DNA of 64,000 nucleotides from Typha latifolia (lineage: Eukaryota > Streptophyta > Magnoliopsida > Poales > Typhaceae), in contig CM034104.1 of NCBI GenBank assembly GCA_019914945.1, positions 6,140,501 through 6,204,500 on the forward strand. The letters run 5' to 3'. A program made the position numbers and the translations under genes. The notes under the pieces are model-generated. The model ran no database searches. It was not told the DNA's origin and worked only from the letters and a program-made list of their open reading frames with translations. Position 1 is the stretch's first letter; each line of letters begins with the position of its first letter. Shown in pieces: positions 40,410 to 52,886 of the stretch.

Positions 40410-41711
40410 CTAGTGTTCAAGCCATGTTAGGGTCTCTTTTCCGAACAAATGGCCATCAATAACCAGATGATGATGGAGATGATGCGGGAATTACGGGCAA
40501 TAAGGGAAGTCATGGCGAACGAGAATGCACTATCAACCCCATGACGCGAGTCCACTCCCATGAACTTGCCGCCACCGGTTCAGAATCTGCAACCACAAGA
40601 GCCGCTGCTGCCACCACCCTATGGGCAGAGGCAAGCAAGGATGGTTCCACTAGGCCCAGCTGCAGGTGAACCCATCCGACGAGTGAACCACAATGGAGAT
40701 CACCTTGGAGATCTAGATCTATGGGCGGGGCAATATGAACCTGAACCACAACGAGTTAATCAAAATCGAAGGAGGGATCATCAATAATTCATGGTGCATC
40801 CTCCTCCGGTTAGACATGGACTTGGACATGATCTGGATCAAGACAATGACATCCGTGGGCAAATCATGTGTCTCGAATTTCCCAAGTTCAAAGGTGGCCC
40901 TGATCGATTGGTTGTATAAGGCGAAGCAATTCTTCACATACCAGGGTACGGCGGAAGAATAAATGGTAACGCTTGCGAACTTCCACTTGAAGATGCGGCA
41001 CTTCATTGGTTTCGAGCAGCCAATGCCAATGAGGTTATCAAAACTTGGGCTGACTTTTACGTCGATATCATGCGGCGATTTGGAGCGTCGGGGTATGAAG
41101 ACTTCGATGCTCTCCTCTCAAAGACGGTGCAAAAGACTACAATTGGGGCATGCCAAGAAGAATTTGATAGGATAAATAGTTGATGCCAACCCCCATGGAC
41201 GGATCAGTAACTTCGCAGCACCTTCATCTCTGGGCTGCAGGGAGATATACAAGCCGACGTGAGGGCTTTAAGGTCTAGAACCTTAAAGGAGGCCTTCGAA
41301 GATGCGGTGCTCATGGAAGACAAATATCAAGCCATGAAGTTAGATCTAAAATAGAATTGGATGAGCCAAGGAAGCTGCAATCAAGCTCAACCAACTATAG
41401 CGGCAGGGAATGTTACCGGAGTACCAAGAATCGCTGCTGCAATGGTGCCTCCTTGAGCACCCCTAAAGCCATCCCATGATGTGAAGTACGCACCTAGAGG
41501 TTCGGGACGAGCACTCACACCTGCTCAAGTAGAGGAACGAAGAGCCAAAGGCCTATGCTTTCGTTGTGACGAGAAGTTTATACCCGGATATCGCTGCGCT
41601 AAACTGATGGGATGGGTGATGCTAATAGATGGATTGGAGAATGTGGAGGATAAGTTTGCAGCTAAAGATGAAGGTGTGGCTGGACATCAAGGAGAAGTAG
41701 CTGAGGAGTAA
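40410..41711 (+). pseudogene. gag of the nested gypsy element
   Basis: In three frames: an acidic/Met-rich start (MMMEMMREL), then FPKFKGG, a DAALHWFRAANANEVIKTW core, FGASGYEDFDALLSKTVQKT and GLQGDIQADVRAL, which form a retrotransposon gag domain. A zinc-knuckle region follows at about 41550 (CFRCDEKFIPGYRC, where the expected His is Tyr). Stops and frame shifts are frequent in the first half. Confidence 0.8.
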
Positions 41712-41714
41712 CCC

Positions 41715-42191
41715 GTGGAGGACATAATAGCCGAAATCTCCCTCCCTGCGTATTTAGGGACAGCCACACCAAAGACCTTGCGGGTGAACGGTGTAGTCAA
41801 GAAAATCACAGTGAGAATCTTGATCGACACCGGGTCCACCTACAACTTCATTGATAAGAGGCTCCTTAGGAAGATTGGGCTCGAGTTGGAACCCACGGAA
41901 GGGTCCGATGTGACGATTGGAGATGGCACCACATTGCGAGCGGATTTTATTTGTGGAGGTGTGGAATTAAAGATGCAAGGCCAAACTTTCACATTGGATC
42001 TTTATCCATTGGCCTTGCGAGGTGCCAACATTGTATTGAGGACCCAATGGCTTCAAAGCTTGTGGCCTGTAACATTTGATTTTTCAAACCTCACACTGAC
42101 ATTTCGGAGGAATGGTCGCAGGGTATTGCTGGATGGAATCAACCGCGGCAAGGACAAATGTTGCAACCACTTTTGGGCCTTCCTTGTGTAG
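41715..42191 (+). pseudogene. aspartic protease of the nested gypsy element
   Basis: An open stretch with the active-site motif ILIDTGSTYNFID at about 41818 and the later GANIVLRTQWLQSLWPVTFDF, typical of gypsy retropepsins (usual form GxxxxLGxxWL). It is part of a broken polyprotein, not an independent gene. Confidence 0.85.
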
Positions 42192-42214
42192 GGAACCGAG
42201 CTCTACTATTGCAA

Positions 42215-43690
42215 ATGACAATTGTTAAACCAGAACATCCACCACCAAGGGAAATAGCCACTGACTTGCAAGAGCTGCTGAATGAATTCAAGGATCTCTT
42301 CGAGGAACCCCGAGGACTGCTGCCGACCCGTCGGCACGACCATCGTATCCAAATCATTCTAGGGGTTGAACTAGCAAATGTCCGGCCCTATCGGTATCCG
42401 CATGTCTAGAAGGAAGAGATTAGAAAATTGGTGGTGTAAATGCTCGAGTAAGGGATTATTCAACCAAGTAGAAGTGCCTACTCATCGCCGGTGCTGTTGG
42501 TTCGGAAGAAAGACGAGAGTTGGCGATTTTGCGTCGACTACCGAGCCTTGAATGCGATCACCGTCAAAGACCGGTATCCAATATCGGTGATCGAGGATTT
42601 ACTGGATGAACTCATAGGGTCGGCTTACTTTAGCAAACTTGACTTAAGAGTGGGGTACCATCAAATCTGCGTCAACCCGGAAGATGTGCATAAAACGACA
42701 TTCCGAACTCACGATGGCCACTATGAGTTCCGAGTCATGCCATTTGGGCTCACCAATGCACCGACCACCTTCCAAGGATTGATGAATGACCTTTTCCGCC
42801 CGCTCTCGCGTCGATACGTGCTCGTCTTCTTTGACGATATTCTAGTATATAGCAAGAATTGGAGCGAGCACTTGCGGCATGTGCGTGAGGTGTTGAATAT
42901 CTTGCAACAAAACGAATTAAAAGTCAAGATGAGCAAGTGCCTTTGGGGAGAGCCACGAGTGGAGTACTTGGGACATATAATCTCAGCGAGATGAGTGGAA
43001 GCCAATCCAAGGAAAATCAAGAATATGGTGGACTGGCCGCCGATTCCCACTAATCAACGGGAATTAAGGGGATTCCTTGGGTTGACTGGGTACTACTAGC
43101 GATTCATTGCCAACTACGGCAAGGTTGTTGTTCCGCTGACCTCCTTACTTAGAAGAGGAGGGTTTCAATGGACAGGTAAGGCGACGAAGGCCTTTGAAGC
43201 ATTGAAGACAGCCATGTCTACCACACTGGTTCTAGCACTATTGGATTTCAGCAAGCTCTTTGTGGTGGAATGTGACACTTCGGGTGAGGGCATTGGAGCA
43301 GTATTGATGCAAGAGGGCAGACCCGTGGCATATATGAGTAAGGCATTGTCAAACCGGTCGTGACAGCTATCCACCTACGAGCGCGAAATGCTAGCAATTC
43401 TACACGCCGTCACCAAATGGCGACCCTACTTGATTGGCCAATGGTTTATTATCCGCATGGACCAGCGTAGCTTACCCTACTTCATGGAGCAACGTGTGCA
43501 TACCCCAGCACAATAACGGTGGGTCACGAAACTCCTTGGGTATGACTACGAACTAGTCTACAAAAAGGGGATCGAGAACCAAGTGGCCGATGCCCTTTCA
43601 CGCCAACCAGACACAAGTGAGCTCGCCTCTTTTTCGGCACCAACCTTTTCTCTATTTTCATATATGTGGGGAACCAATGCTGAGGATCAA
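42215..43690 (+). pseudogene. reverse transcriptase and RNase H of the nested gypsy element
   Basis: [55 protein letters not shown], an intact catalytic [10 protein letters not shown] at about 42830, and [20 protein letters not shown]. After a stop come LRGFLGLTGYY and RNase H (FVVECDTSGEGIGAVLMQEG, TYEREMLAILHAVTKWRPY), then VADALSRQPD at about 43585. Stops at about 42408, 42437, 42992, 43097, 43361 and 43513 break the frame. No integrase follows. Confidence 0.88.
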
Positions 43691-43763
43691 ATCATGGAGG
43701 AGCTTGAGTTAGAGTTTCCCTAATTTCAAACCTTGAGGACAAGGTTGCGGAAGCGTGATGGAT

Positions 43764-44592
43764 TGATACGATTAGGACTTCACCGATGTCGTCTCGAGCA
43801 TGGGTACACTTTAGGAGTGTCTTTGTTTCTTGTTTTAGTGTTTAATTCTAAAATAATAATAATAATAAGTTTTTTGTATGTTGCGTTCGAACGCGGGTGG
43901 AGTGCGTTCAAATGCACTTGTGAACGTCTGCATCAGGTTCACACATCCAGAGAATGCGAATTTTGCGTTCGAACACGCTGCGAACGCCTGCATCGCGTTC
44001 GCAAATCTAAAGAAGTGAGAAATATGTGCGATCGGGTGCGTTCAAACGCGGTCGACGAAAATGTACTATTTAGGATTATTTTAAATTGTTTGGTTAGTCT
44101 CTAAAGGTGTGGATGGCAACCATGGAGTCATTATTGATAATTGAGTTTTTACCTTGTCTCCTTCATCTTCTTTGCTCTCGTTCTCTCGATCCCCGACGAT
44201 GCCGCTTCTGGCCTCCCTCGACCAGCTAGTCACCCTAGTCCCTTAGGGGCCCACTCCTCCCCCTTCTTCTAATCTATCTAACACTTGCCATAACCCTTCC
44301 ATCACCTAGAACCCTTCCACCACCACTTATTCACTAGTGTCACCCCATTAACGCCAGTTCACCACCATCCACCATCATCTAGGATCCCGTGCCACCATCC
44401 ACGGATCCTAAGACGGACCCCCCCTAATGTTCGTCCACTAATCGGACGATATCTCAAGATCCCTACATCTGATTCCCCTACGCCTACATCCGGCATCATT
44501 TGGGCTCTATTTTTAAAGTTCTGTGTCAAATTCTGTCCAAATCTGAAAATCAGAATAAATCGAGCCTTGGTCCAAAAGGGGAGTTCGTATCA
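43764..44592 (+). mobile_element. 3' LTR of the nested gypsy element (829 bp)
   Basis: TGATACGATTAGG...GAGTTCGTATCA. The array at about 43880-44060 has a perfect GCGTTCGAACGC at 43882. It differs from the 5' LTR by many substitutions and a deletion of several tens of bases, so insertion is old. Confidence 0.9.
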
Positions 44593-45308
44593 TATTATTT
44601 TAATTATTTCCTTCAAAAAATAAGGATTTTGTTTGTCGCGTTCGAACGCGGGAGTTCGAACGCTCCTTGCGAATGCCTGCATGCGTTCAAACGCACTTAG
44701 CCCCGTTCGAATGCCTGTGTGTGAACGCTTGCATATGTTCTTGTCGGGAGAGAATGAGAATTTCGTGTTCAACACGATTGACGAGAATTCATTATTTCTA
44801 GGATTATTATTTGTCATTTTTGGCTTGTTTGATTTAGCCTCTTAAGGTGTGGATGGCAATCAAAAGCGTTATGATGAATGAATATTGATTTATATCTCTT
44901 TCCTTCCTCTCTACACTAATCTTCCTTCCTCTTCATTCAAGCGTTAGCCGTGTGCCTTGACGTCGGTGATCTTCTAATCTCCCTCGTCTATCGAGTCCTC
45001 CCTCCTCCTTGGGATCTCTACCACTTCTCCCCCCTCATCCTTATCTCCTTCACACTATGGTTTATCAATCCCATCACCATCATCATCCCTCTCCCCTTTC
45101 ATCACCATCTCGCGTCACCCTCAATATCGCCCCCACTTTTTGCATATTTTCATTTCAGTTGCAGTCAGAATTTGTAAAAAGCATAAATACCCCTAGTTTC
45201 ATAATTTTCTATCTACGGTAGAATATTTGGTGATTATTTTCCTCCGACTACGTGGGTTGCTTTCTTGCATTCGACCTTGATCGGGTAGCAGACACACGTT
45301 TCATATCA
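44593..45308 (+). mobile_element. 3' LTR of the outer gypsy element, second part
   Basis: It resumes after the TATTA duplication with a poly-T/A stretch, then the palindrome array (about 44636-44780), TTTAGCCTCTTAAGGTGTGG and a CT-rich leader, and ends GTTTCATATCA, inverse to the LTR start TGATGTG. Its length with 39257-39326 is about 780 bp. Confidence 0.85.
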
Positions 45309-46369
45309 GCTTATACTTTTGTGAACAATACTACAGCCCTTATAGTGCAAAATTCTATTCTTATCGTCCAAAAGAACAACATCATTATAGTGAAACAAAA
45401 TTCTCATATTACAATCAGATAGACATTATATTCTTATGAATATAATGAATGAATAAGGGTCGAGATAAGATGATGAAGACAAATTTCCAAGTTCCCAAAT
45501 TGAAATAACATAGGAAGAAGAAAAGGAAGAAGAAGAAGCAACTCAATCCGTTCCTATAAAGTCTAATTATATTATTTTGACGTAAAAAATATTGTTTCAT
45601 CTACTTGCAGCATTTAATGAGACACTCGAGTACAGGAAGAACAAAGTTGAAAGAAAAAGAGGAAAAAAATCTTAAGAAAAATAAAACTACCCTCGCTCAC
45701 AAAAATAAAAAAAACCTTTTTTTTATAGATGAAAAAAATGAAGTCTTAATAACATATGATTTTAAACTCTTTTTTTATTTAAAGAGATATTAGTAGTAAA
45801 AGATTTCAATCTAATCTTAAATTAGAAAAGATAAGGGACAGAAATGAATATCTAATTATCAAACAAATTACCTCTAACTTTATTATTATCTTTTCTATTA
45901 TTTTATTATTATTTTAAATGCGGATTATCATATTGAAGCTTAGCTATAAGCTAATCTAGGCCAAATAGATTTGAATCTGGCAACTCGTTTCAGGAGTATG
46001 CTCGGTTGATCCAAATTGAGAAGGTTGAGAATCTTGGGAAAGACGCAATAAGAGAAATAATATTTACCATAATTATTGTCACCAAATGGGGAGCAATATT
46101 AAAAAAAAATAGTATGTAAACATAAAGGAGTACAATTTTAACATGAAGGTAGATCAGACCATATACTTTGCTAACATGATCTCAATTTGCTAGACTGGCT
46201 AAAGTGTGAGCCATAAAATTGTTGCAACGAGTTATGTAACAAACTATTAGGTGAAGGAAAGTTTGAAATCCACCCAAGACATTCCTGCACAAATTGTGAT
46301 AATTCTCCACTCCCACTTGATCTTCTAATTGCTTTACAACTTTTAACCATAGCACTGAAGAGCCAAAAC
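45309..46369. other. no gene seen
   Basis: AT-rich sequence with poly-A-rich patches. Open stretches at 45415-45793 are low-complexity. Confidence 0.45.
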
Positions 46370-46870
46370 TAGGGGTGAAACGGATAAAAAATTCTTATAT
46401 GATTTGGATACGGATAGAATTTAAAAAAAAATCGGATCGGATACAGGTTGGTTATAATTTTTGGATTCAGATACGGATATCGGATATCCGTTTACCTGTA
46501 TATTTTATTGAATGATTTGCAATTTTTAGTTTACTTATTTAAATAGTGAACATTGATATTATTACTAATGATGTATTATACATTATTTGTAGAGATTAAT
46601 TTTTCAAATTTTATATGTATTTGACATACAAAAAATAATTTTTTTATGAAACTCTTAATAATTTTGTATTAATTATGTCTAAATAAAATATCATAATTCG
46701 TTTAAAATTCGATCAACACTCGTTTAAGATCTGATTTTCTGTTCGAAAATTATCTATATCTATTTAGTTAGAATATAGTTTTAAATAATGTTATTCGTCA
46801 AATATTCGTATCCGAACTCGTATTCGGACTAAAAAAATTGGATTCGAATATGGGTTAAGCACTGTTTAAC
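46370..46870. mobile_element. diverged GGATATCCG-rich dispersed element
   Basis: It opens with AGGGGTGAAACGGATA and has repeated CGGATACGG, ATATCGGATATCCG and CGAATATTCGTATCCGAAC motifs, a pattern common in non-autonomous plant transposons. Borders and target duplication were not found. Confidence 0.4.
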
Positions 46871-49272
46871 TTCCACATGCTAAGGATTTGATTCAGATTG
46901 AACGCGGGTTTAAAAATCCTACCAATTCCAATACAATAGAGATACAGGCAACCTTTTAATAAGAATTACTAATTTTCTCTTGTAAAATTAATCAGAAGAT
47001 AAATTAGTCATGCTTTATTACTTGCACTTTTTAATACTTTTCTAGTTTATATCTTAAATTTTTATTATTTACAATTTGAGCCCTACTTTTTTTTAATAAA
47101 TATTTATAGAAGAACGTCCTGCCTGATTTTTGGGTAACATGTAAGGTATTTTCTTCCGTCTGGTTCTGGATTTAAAGTAAAATTGAGGTAAATTTGTAGA
47201 GCTCTTCTTCCATTCGTAACATAACTATCTATCTTTATCTTTCTAAGGTAAAACAAAATCGAACGGTTAATATATTTAAGGTACAATAAGAACACTAAAA
47301 AATTTAAGTCGGTTCAAGCAGCACTATTTAATGAGTTCTTTTGCATATAGACCCTAATTTTTTTTTTATTTACGTATATATCTTTTTAAATTGCATATAT
47401 ATATATATATATATGAAAACCCTTCACATTATTTTTGATAATTATAATACCTTAATAATATACCCTTAACTAAGAGTAATTTATATATACCAGAATAAAG
47501 GTATTGATATCTTTTTATAGCTAACTTGATGAAAGTTTAATTAAATTCTATTTCTTCAATTATTTTTTGATTACTCATACGTATCTCTTATTAGTTTAAG
47601 ATTGATTTAAACTAAAATTTGATAATATATAGAGATAAAAAATCAAATTTAAATTAAATTTTATCTCCTATAAAATTAAAGAATTAAACTTAAATTATCT
47701 AGTATTGAGTGATATCTTTTATAATAAATGTCTAATTATATCTAAGCAAGTAAAATCTTAACAGAAAAAAAGAACGTATAACTCAGAAGTTAGGTGTGCG
47801 TAATATAATCGTCTTGACTAATGTGTTATCCTTTTTACGTAATGTGGTGTTGCAACTGGTATCGAAAAATTCGATACCAGATATGAAAGCTGACTATTAT
47901 AGCCGATAGATTATGTTTGTAAATTTTAGAGGGATATTGAAGTATTTACCAAATTTTTAGTTAACACCCTATGTTGTCATCTATTTTTTATTTGCATCAT
48001 GCATTTTCAATATACTTTTTACCAAATATTTGCAAAATAGTCTGTTTGGTAAGACAGATGCGGTAATTTCTATTAATATTTGATAAAATATATGGCTCAA
48101 TTTATACGTATTAAAACAAATCGGTCATAAGGAAACCTATTAGATATTTAAGGTAAAATGGAGGGACGTTCATTTAACACATTGATCTACTTCTACTTTA
48201 CACATTATATTTTTTAATATTTATAATTCAAATTCTACATTTTATCAAATATTTAAAGAAAATACCTACTGAAATGTTATCGGGTTCATGTTGTGTCGGA
48301 TCAAGTTTAAGCTAACCTAAATACGACCCATTTATTAAGCAACTTAAAATTTTAAGCACGAACATAATCTATTTAGTAAACAATTACATGTCTCATAAAC
48401 GTGTAATCATGTTACATAGGTTAGTGCGGCGTATATAAGTTATTTGAGCTATAAATAAGTTTATTATTATTATAAATGATTTAGAAATGGATTATTAAGG
48501 TATTAAATAATTAATTCAAGTCATAATTATCTTTTTCTTATCATAAATAGATTATTGAATCATAAATACATTAGCAAGTTAAACAAGTTAAATGGATTAA
48601 ATAGATTGAGACAATAAATACAATTTTTTTTCCTAATTGGGTTAGATAGGTCAACTAATTTATGATATGCAACCCATAATATTTAGCCGTGTAAGTTTGA
48701 TTGATCTTGAATTGAAATTATTTTCGAGCCTTATCATAAAATCAAGTTTGAATTGAAATTTTTTTTTCAATTCAAGGCATATTTTTAGCAAGTTTAGTAC
48801 TCGAGCATAAAATAGCCGATCAATAAGCAATTTTAAGTTGATTTAAGTCTATATCAACACTGATTAAGTTTGAATTAAATCAAGCATGATTCATGCTTAA
48901 ATCATGGTTGAAACTTGAAATAACACGTGATTCAATGATGAAGTAATAAGAACTAATATAGTATATTATAATCCTTTAAATATTGTTCTAAAAGTTCACA
49001 TTTGTTATATATTACATAATATTAAATAATATATTATTATTTTCGAGTCTTATTGAGCTAGCTTATAATCAAGCTCGAGTCAAAATTAATTCGAGCTTAT
49101 TCCATAGATTAAGCTTGAATCGACTCACTTTTGCGCCAAACTTAATTGAGACTTAACAAGCCAAACTCAAGCCAAGCTTAGCTTCCTCGACTACTTTAAC
49201 AACCATAATTATATTAAAATCCAAACCTGTTAAAAAGCATTTTGACAGCTACACTTATTATTTTAATTATAA
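46871..49272. other. AT-rich sequence with decayed element remnants
   Basis: No gene is seen. It contains an (AT)n tract at about 47396-47414, a hairpin at 47856, a TCGGGTTCATGTTGTGTCGG-type relic at about 48288, and GAGCTCGAG-like relic sequence at 49040-49200. Confidence 0.4.
47856..47880. repeat. short perfect hairpin
   Basis: CTGGTATCGAA, the loop AAA, then TTCGATACCAG: an 11-bp perfect stem. Confidence 0.85.
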
Positions 49273-49281
49273 TTAAAATTA

Positions 49282-50129
49282 GAGATTTTTACAAATCACA
49301 CCCTATATTTTACCTATTTTGTGATCCGCACCTCATTTTTTTTGGATTTTATAACGCGACCTCTCATTTTTTTCTATAATGTTCATTTAACACCCTAACG
49401 TTACTTTAACTAACTGACATTAATCATGTTATACAGTTATGTGACTCTAGTTTAAAGATTACGAAAATATCCTTAAAAGTTCTTGATCTAACCTAAATCC
49501 CCATAAAATCCTTGTTCCTCAAACTAAACCCTAACCCCACAAAATCTAAATCCTCTTATCTATAACTAAACCCTACCTCACAAAATTATATCAAAACTCA
49601 CAACCTAGAAGAATCCCCCAAAATCCCTACTACGTATAAGCCTTAGAAGCATCTCCCAACTTTACCTATTTTTCTCAATCTCTTCAGCTCAAACTCTTTT
49701 TTTCTCCATCTTTTCTCAAATTTTCTTTATCTCCCTCCCCATCTTTGAGGTCGCAAGCAACAAAATTGGCTTGGCGTTTGGAGAGCTCTAAAATCTCTAT
49801 GGTTTGGAGTTTGGAAGCTCTAAGATTGGTTTGGCATTTAGGTGATGTTCTCGATGGTTTGAGAAAAAGCAACTAGTATGGATGTTCAAGTTATGAATAA
49901 GATTAGATATAAATACAAGGGTAATTTAGGAATGTTATAAATTACATAGTGGATTATAACATAATATTTTCTTTATGGTATCATTCAGTTTGATTATGGT
50001 TAGGTTAAGGTAACTCAGGGTGTTAAATGAACATTATAGGGAAAAGAAGGGGTCGCTTTATAAAATCCCGAAAGACGGGGTGCGAATCATAAAATAGGTA
50101 AAATATAAGGTGCGATTTATAAAAATCCC
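49282..50129. mobile_element. Mutator-like MITE, 848 bp, 9-bp TSD
   Basis: It is flanked by TTAAAATTA on both sides (49273-49281 and 50130-50138). It starts GAGATTTTTACAAATCACAC and ends with its near reverse complement (AAGGTGCGATTTATAAAAAT then CCC). The inverted repeats continue for about 110-130 bp, to ATAATGTTCATTTAACACCC at the left and GGGTGTTAAATGAACATTAT at the right. The interior has no convincing ORF; a CT-rich part and a repeated TTGGCGTTTGGAGAGCTCTA-like phrase (49770-49840) are visible. Confidence 0.88.
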
Positions 50130-52616
50130 TTAAAATTAAAATTTTAGTTTCTAAATAAATATGATTTTCTATTCTTCTTGAATAAGTAATTTATTTTAAG
50201 TAATTAAAGTTGTGCCCATTAAGTAGAAACAAGAATGAATAGCTTATCAATATCAATAAAAGCTTATATCATTTTTATAGTCAAGAAGATATAGCAAATA
50301 AAGTGCTATATTTATAAATAATAAAAATAGAGGACTTTCTTTGTAAAATAGAGGGAGGGAATGTAAGGTGTGTGTCATGATTTTTATTATAGATGTATCA
50401 AGAGTATGAAGAGTCAACCCATCTTTGTATTAGGATTTTCAAAAATCCTAACGGCCATATCTCTCTCTCCTTTTTCTCCTCCTCTCTTTCTCATTCACTC
50501 TCTCTACTGAGTTTGAAAGTGATATGAGTTAAAATAACATCATCAATAAAAGTTGGCTGATTGTTATCTTTTCCTTAGATGAAAGAACCCACTTTATCCA
50601 ACATGGAAAGCACCAATCTAAAAAGGTTTGTTATCTCATTTATGTCTCTAGAACTTTGATAATTAAATAAATAATGATAAATCTATTATCTTATTATAAT
50701 AGAATGATATATCTTAGTCACTTTTTTGATTTATTTAGACTTTCATAAACAGTTTTCTGCCAACTTCTTGATTCGACAGAGCTTTGGGCCTAATTAAACG
50801 AATTCATATTTGTTAATACTTGTAAAAGCTTATAATTACTGTGTGTGTTCTATTGAGAATGTCTCCTTAGTAAAAAAATTTGATAAAAACTTTGAATTAA
50901 TTTAGTTTAATTATGATATAACTTTAAATTTAGAATTTTAGTAGGCAAAACTTGTTGTAAGATAATTGAATGTGAGCATTGATCATGAGCATCAAATGAC
51001 ACTTATCATATCTACTCTAATTATATATGTATTAATATATTAGCACTTACCCTTTAGTGTCACGACTGATGTGGACTAATAACTCCATAGCAAATCTTGA
51101 TCACTACCCCCATTGTGATGGGGTGTTGGATGTGCAATATTAATGTAATAACTATATCTAACGATGAACTCAGGTCACTCGCATGGTATATTGAGACCTA
51201 ATCCCCATATTAGTAATTTCATAAATATTATTACATTTTTTTAGTAAATAGAATTTGCTAATTGATTATTTAATTTAGAAAAATTATAAATAACAATATG
51301 TATTTTGACTATATTACAAATAAAGTGGTCTTTATTATTATAAATAAGGCTCTATATTTAAAAAAAATATCAATTGCATCTTACTAATGGTGCACATTTG
51401 TTGGCGCTTTTAAAATCGAATGAGACGCCACTAATGAAAGGTATGTCAAACTAATACAATTATAAATATATTCCTAAATTATTATTATTGAACTAAAATA
51501 TAAAAAAAATCTATCAATATTCCTTTTAAATATTAACTATCTACTTTAATGATATGTAGGTGGATATGAACTAGCAAACTAAAATTACAGGTTCTTTTAA
51601 ATAATTCAGACTAGTTATTTCTAGACTAATTGATACACGAAAAATGCAATCAGATAATTAAGATTTGCTTGCATTCTTTATATGCAGCCAATTAGTATAA
51701 GTCGTATCTTATATCAATGGCTAGCTAATGCATATGATTCAAGTTTGTGAACATTTAGAATTGAGAATACATGTATTCCTATTTTTATACTGGTTGCTCA
51801 TTGTTTAATAGGTTTATCTGGATTTGGCATAAAATAGATATCATCTCATTCGACAATTTATGTTGTTGATGATTGGTATAATCCTAACTCCTAACGCCAA
51901 AGATAAGAGGTTCGACCATACTATTTAAAGCTTTTGGAAGATGTTGCACATATCTCGGAATATAATTGGGTCAAGCTTACTCTTGAGTGTCTACTTATAA
52001 AACATACACTTTATAAATTTGAAAAAATAAATTATTTATAAGAAAATTTGGTTCTACTTCATGTAATTGGTATACAATTTATATATATTTTAGTTGCATA
52101 CTATATATTATAATAATTAAGATAATATGTTATTAAACTTTCTAAAGTTACATGTAGTATTCATACTTAGACCATATTTAAGTTATTAGGGCTGATTTTG
52201 CTTATGCCAATCATGTGTATCCATTAATGGTTTATTAGGATGAAAATAAAAATTTCAAGAGAAATCAATTTGATGCTAAATATGGACATGGAAGGGGAAA
52301 TGTGATATTTATATTTGATCTATAATATATATTAGAAATAATTAATTATTTAAATATTATGCCTTGGTTATTCATCAAATATGTGGTAATGTAGTTACCG
52401 AATCTACTCTTGGTTAAAGATTTGTGGCTCGATGAGATAATTGGTTATAACAAATGATACAAACTGCGAAGATGCATTATTTTATCTTCATTAGTTATCC
52501 TATTTAGAATAATTAATGCATCAAGAAAATAAAGTAATTGCATATATATATATATTTTTTGTTCATGTATTAATAATAATGTGGAATGGCTCACATAGTC
52601 ACATGGGAGAGTTTTA
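50130..52616. other. no gene seen
   Basis: AT-rich sequence without recognised element borders or coding signals. Confidence 0.4.
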
Positions 52617-52886
52617 TGTTAGAATATAAAATATATAAATCACCATGTTTTCTACTTTAGAGTAGTTTGTGAGTTAACATGATATCAGAGCTAGATGTTA
52701 CGAGCTCAAACCTGTCATGCCCATTTTTGCTCAAAAATATAAAACTCAACCCATTTAAGTTAAATCCACTTCTTGGGCCTATTAAAATATTTCAACCTAA
52801 AAGTGAAGATGGGTGTTAGAATAAAAAAAATAAAAAGCACCGTTCTCTCTGTAGCTTAAACTTTTAGAGTAGTTGATGAGTTAATA
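52617..52886 (+). mobile_element. TRIM-like miniature LTR retrotransposon, 270 bp
   Basis: Left repeat 52617-52679 (TGTTAGAATATAAA ... GTGAGTTAACA) and right repeat 52814-52886 (TGTTAGAATAAAA ... GATGAGTTAATA). Directly after the left repeat is TGATATCAGAGC, 11 of 12 bases of the iMet PBS. Before the right repeat lies purine-rich AAAAGTGAAGATGGG, a polypurine tract. The internal region is only about 130 bp and non-coding. No identical target duplication was found. Confidence 0.75.

Larger units (their letters stand above)
39327..44592 (+). mobile_element. nested Ty3/gypsy element lacking integrase, TSD TATTA
   Basis: A complete element by its borders: 5' LTR 39327-40238, internal region 40239-43763, 3' LTR 43764-44592. 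The LTR ends are TGATAYG and CGTATCA. The 5-bp duplication TATTA lies at 39322-39326 and 44593-44597. Gag, protease, RT and RNase H are present with stop codons, but the integrase and chromodomain region is missing: after VADALSRQPD and about 35 residues the frame passes straight to the end-of-pol sequence and the 3' LTR. At 5.27 kb it must have depended on related elements for integration. Confidence 0.92.

Noticed and set aside
41481..42191. Stand-alone protease genes
   Set aside because: They are parts of the gag-pol of the element bounded by LTRs at 39327 and 44592.
43733..44104. 123-codon ORF
   Set aside because: It runs from the end of pol into the 3' LTR and palindrome array of the nested gypsy element; not a gene.
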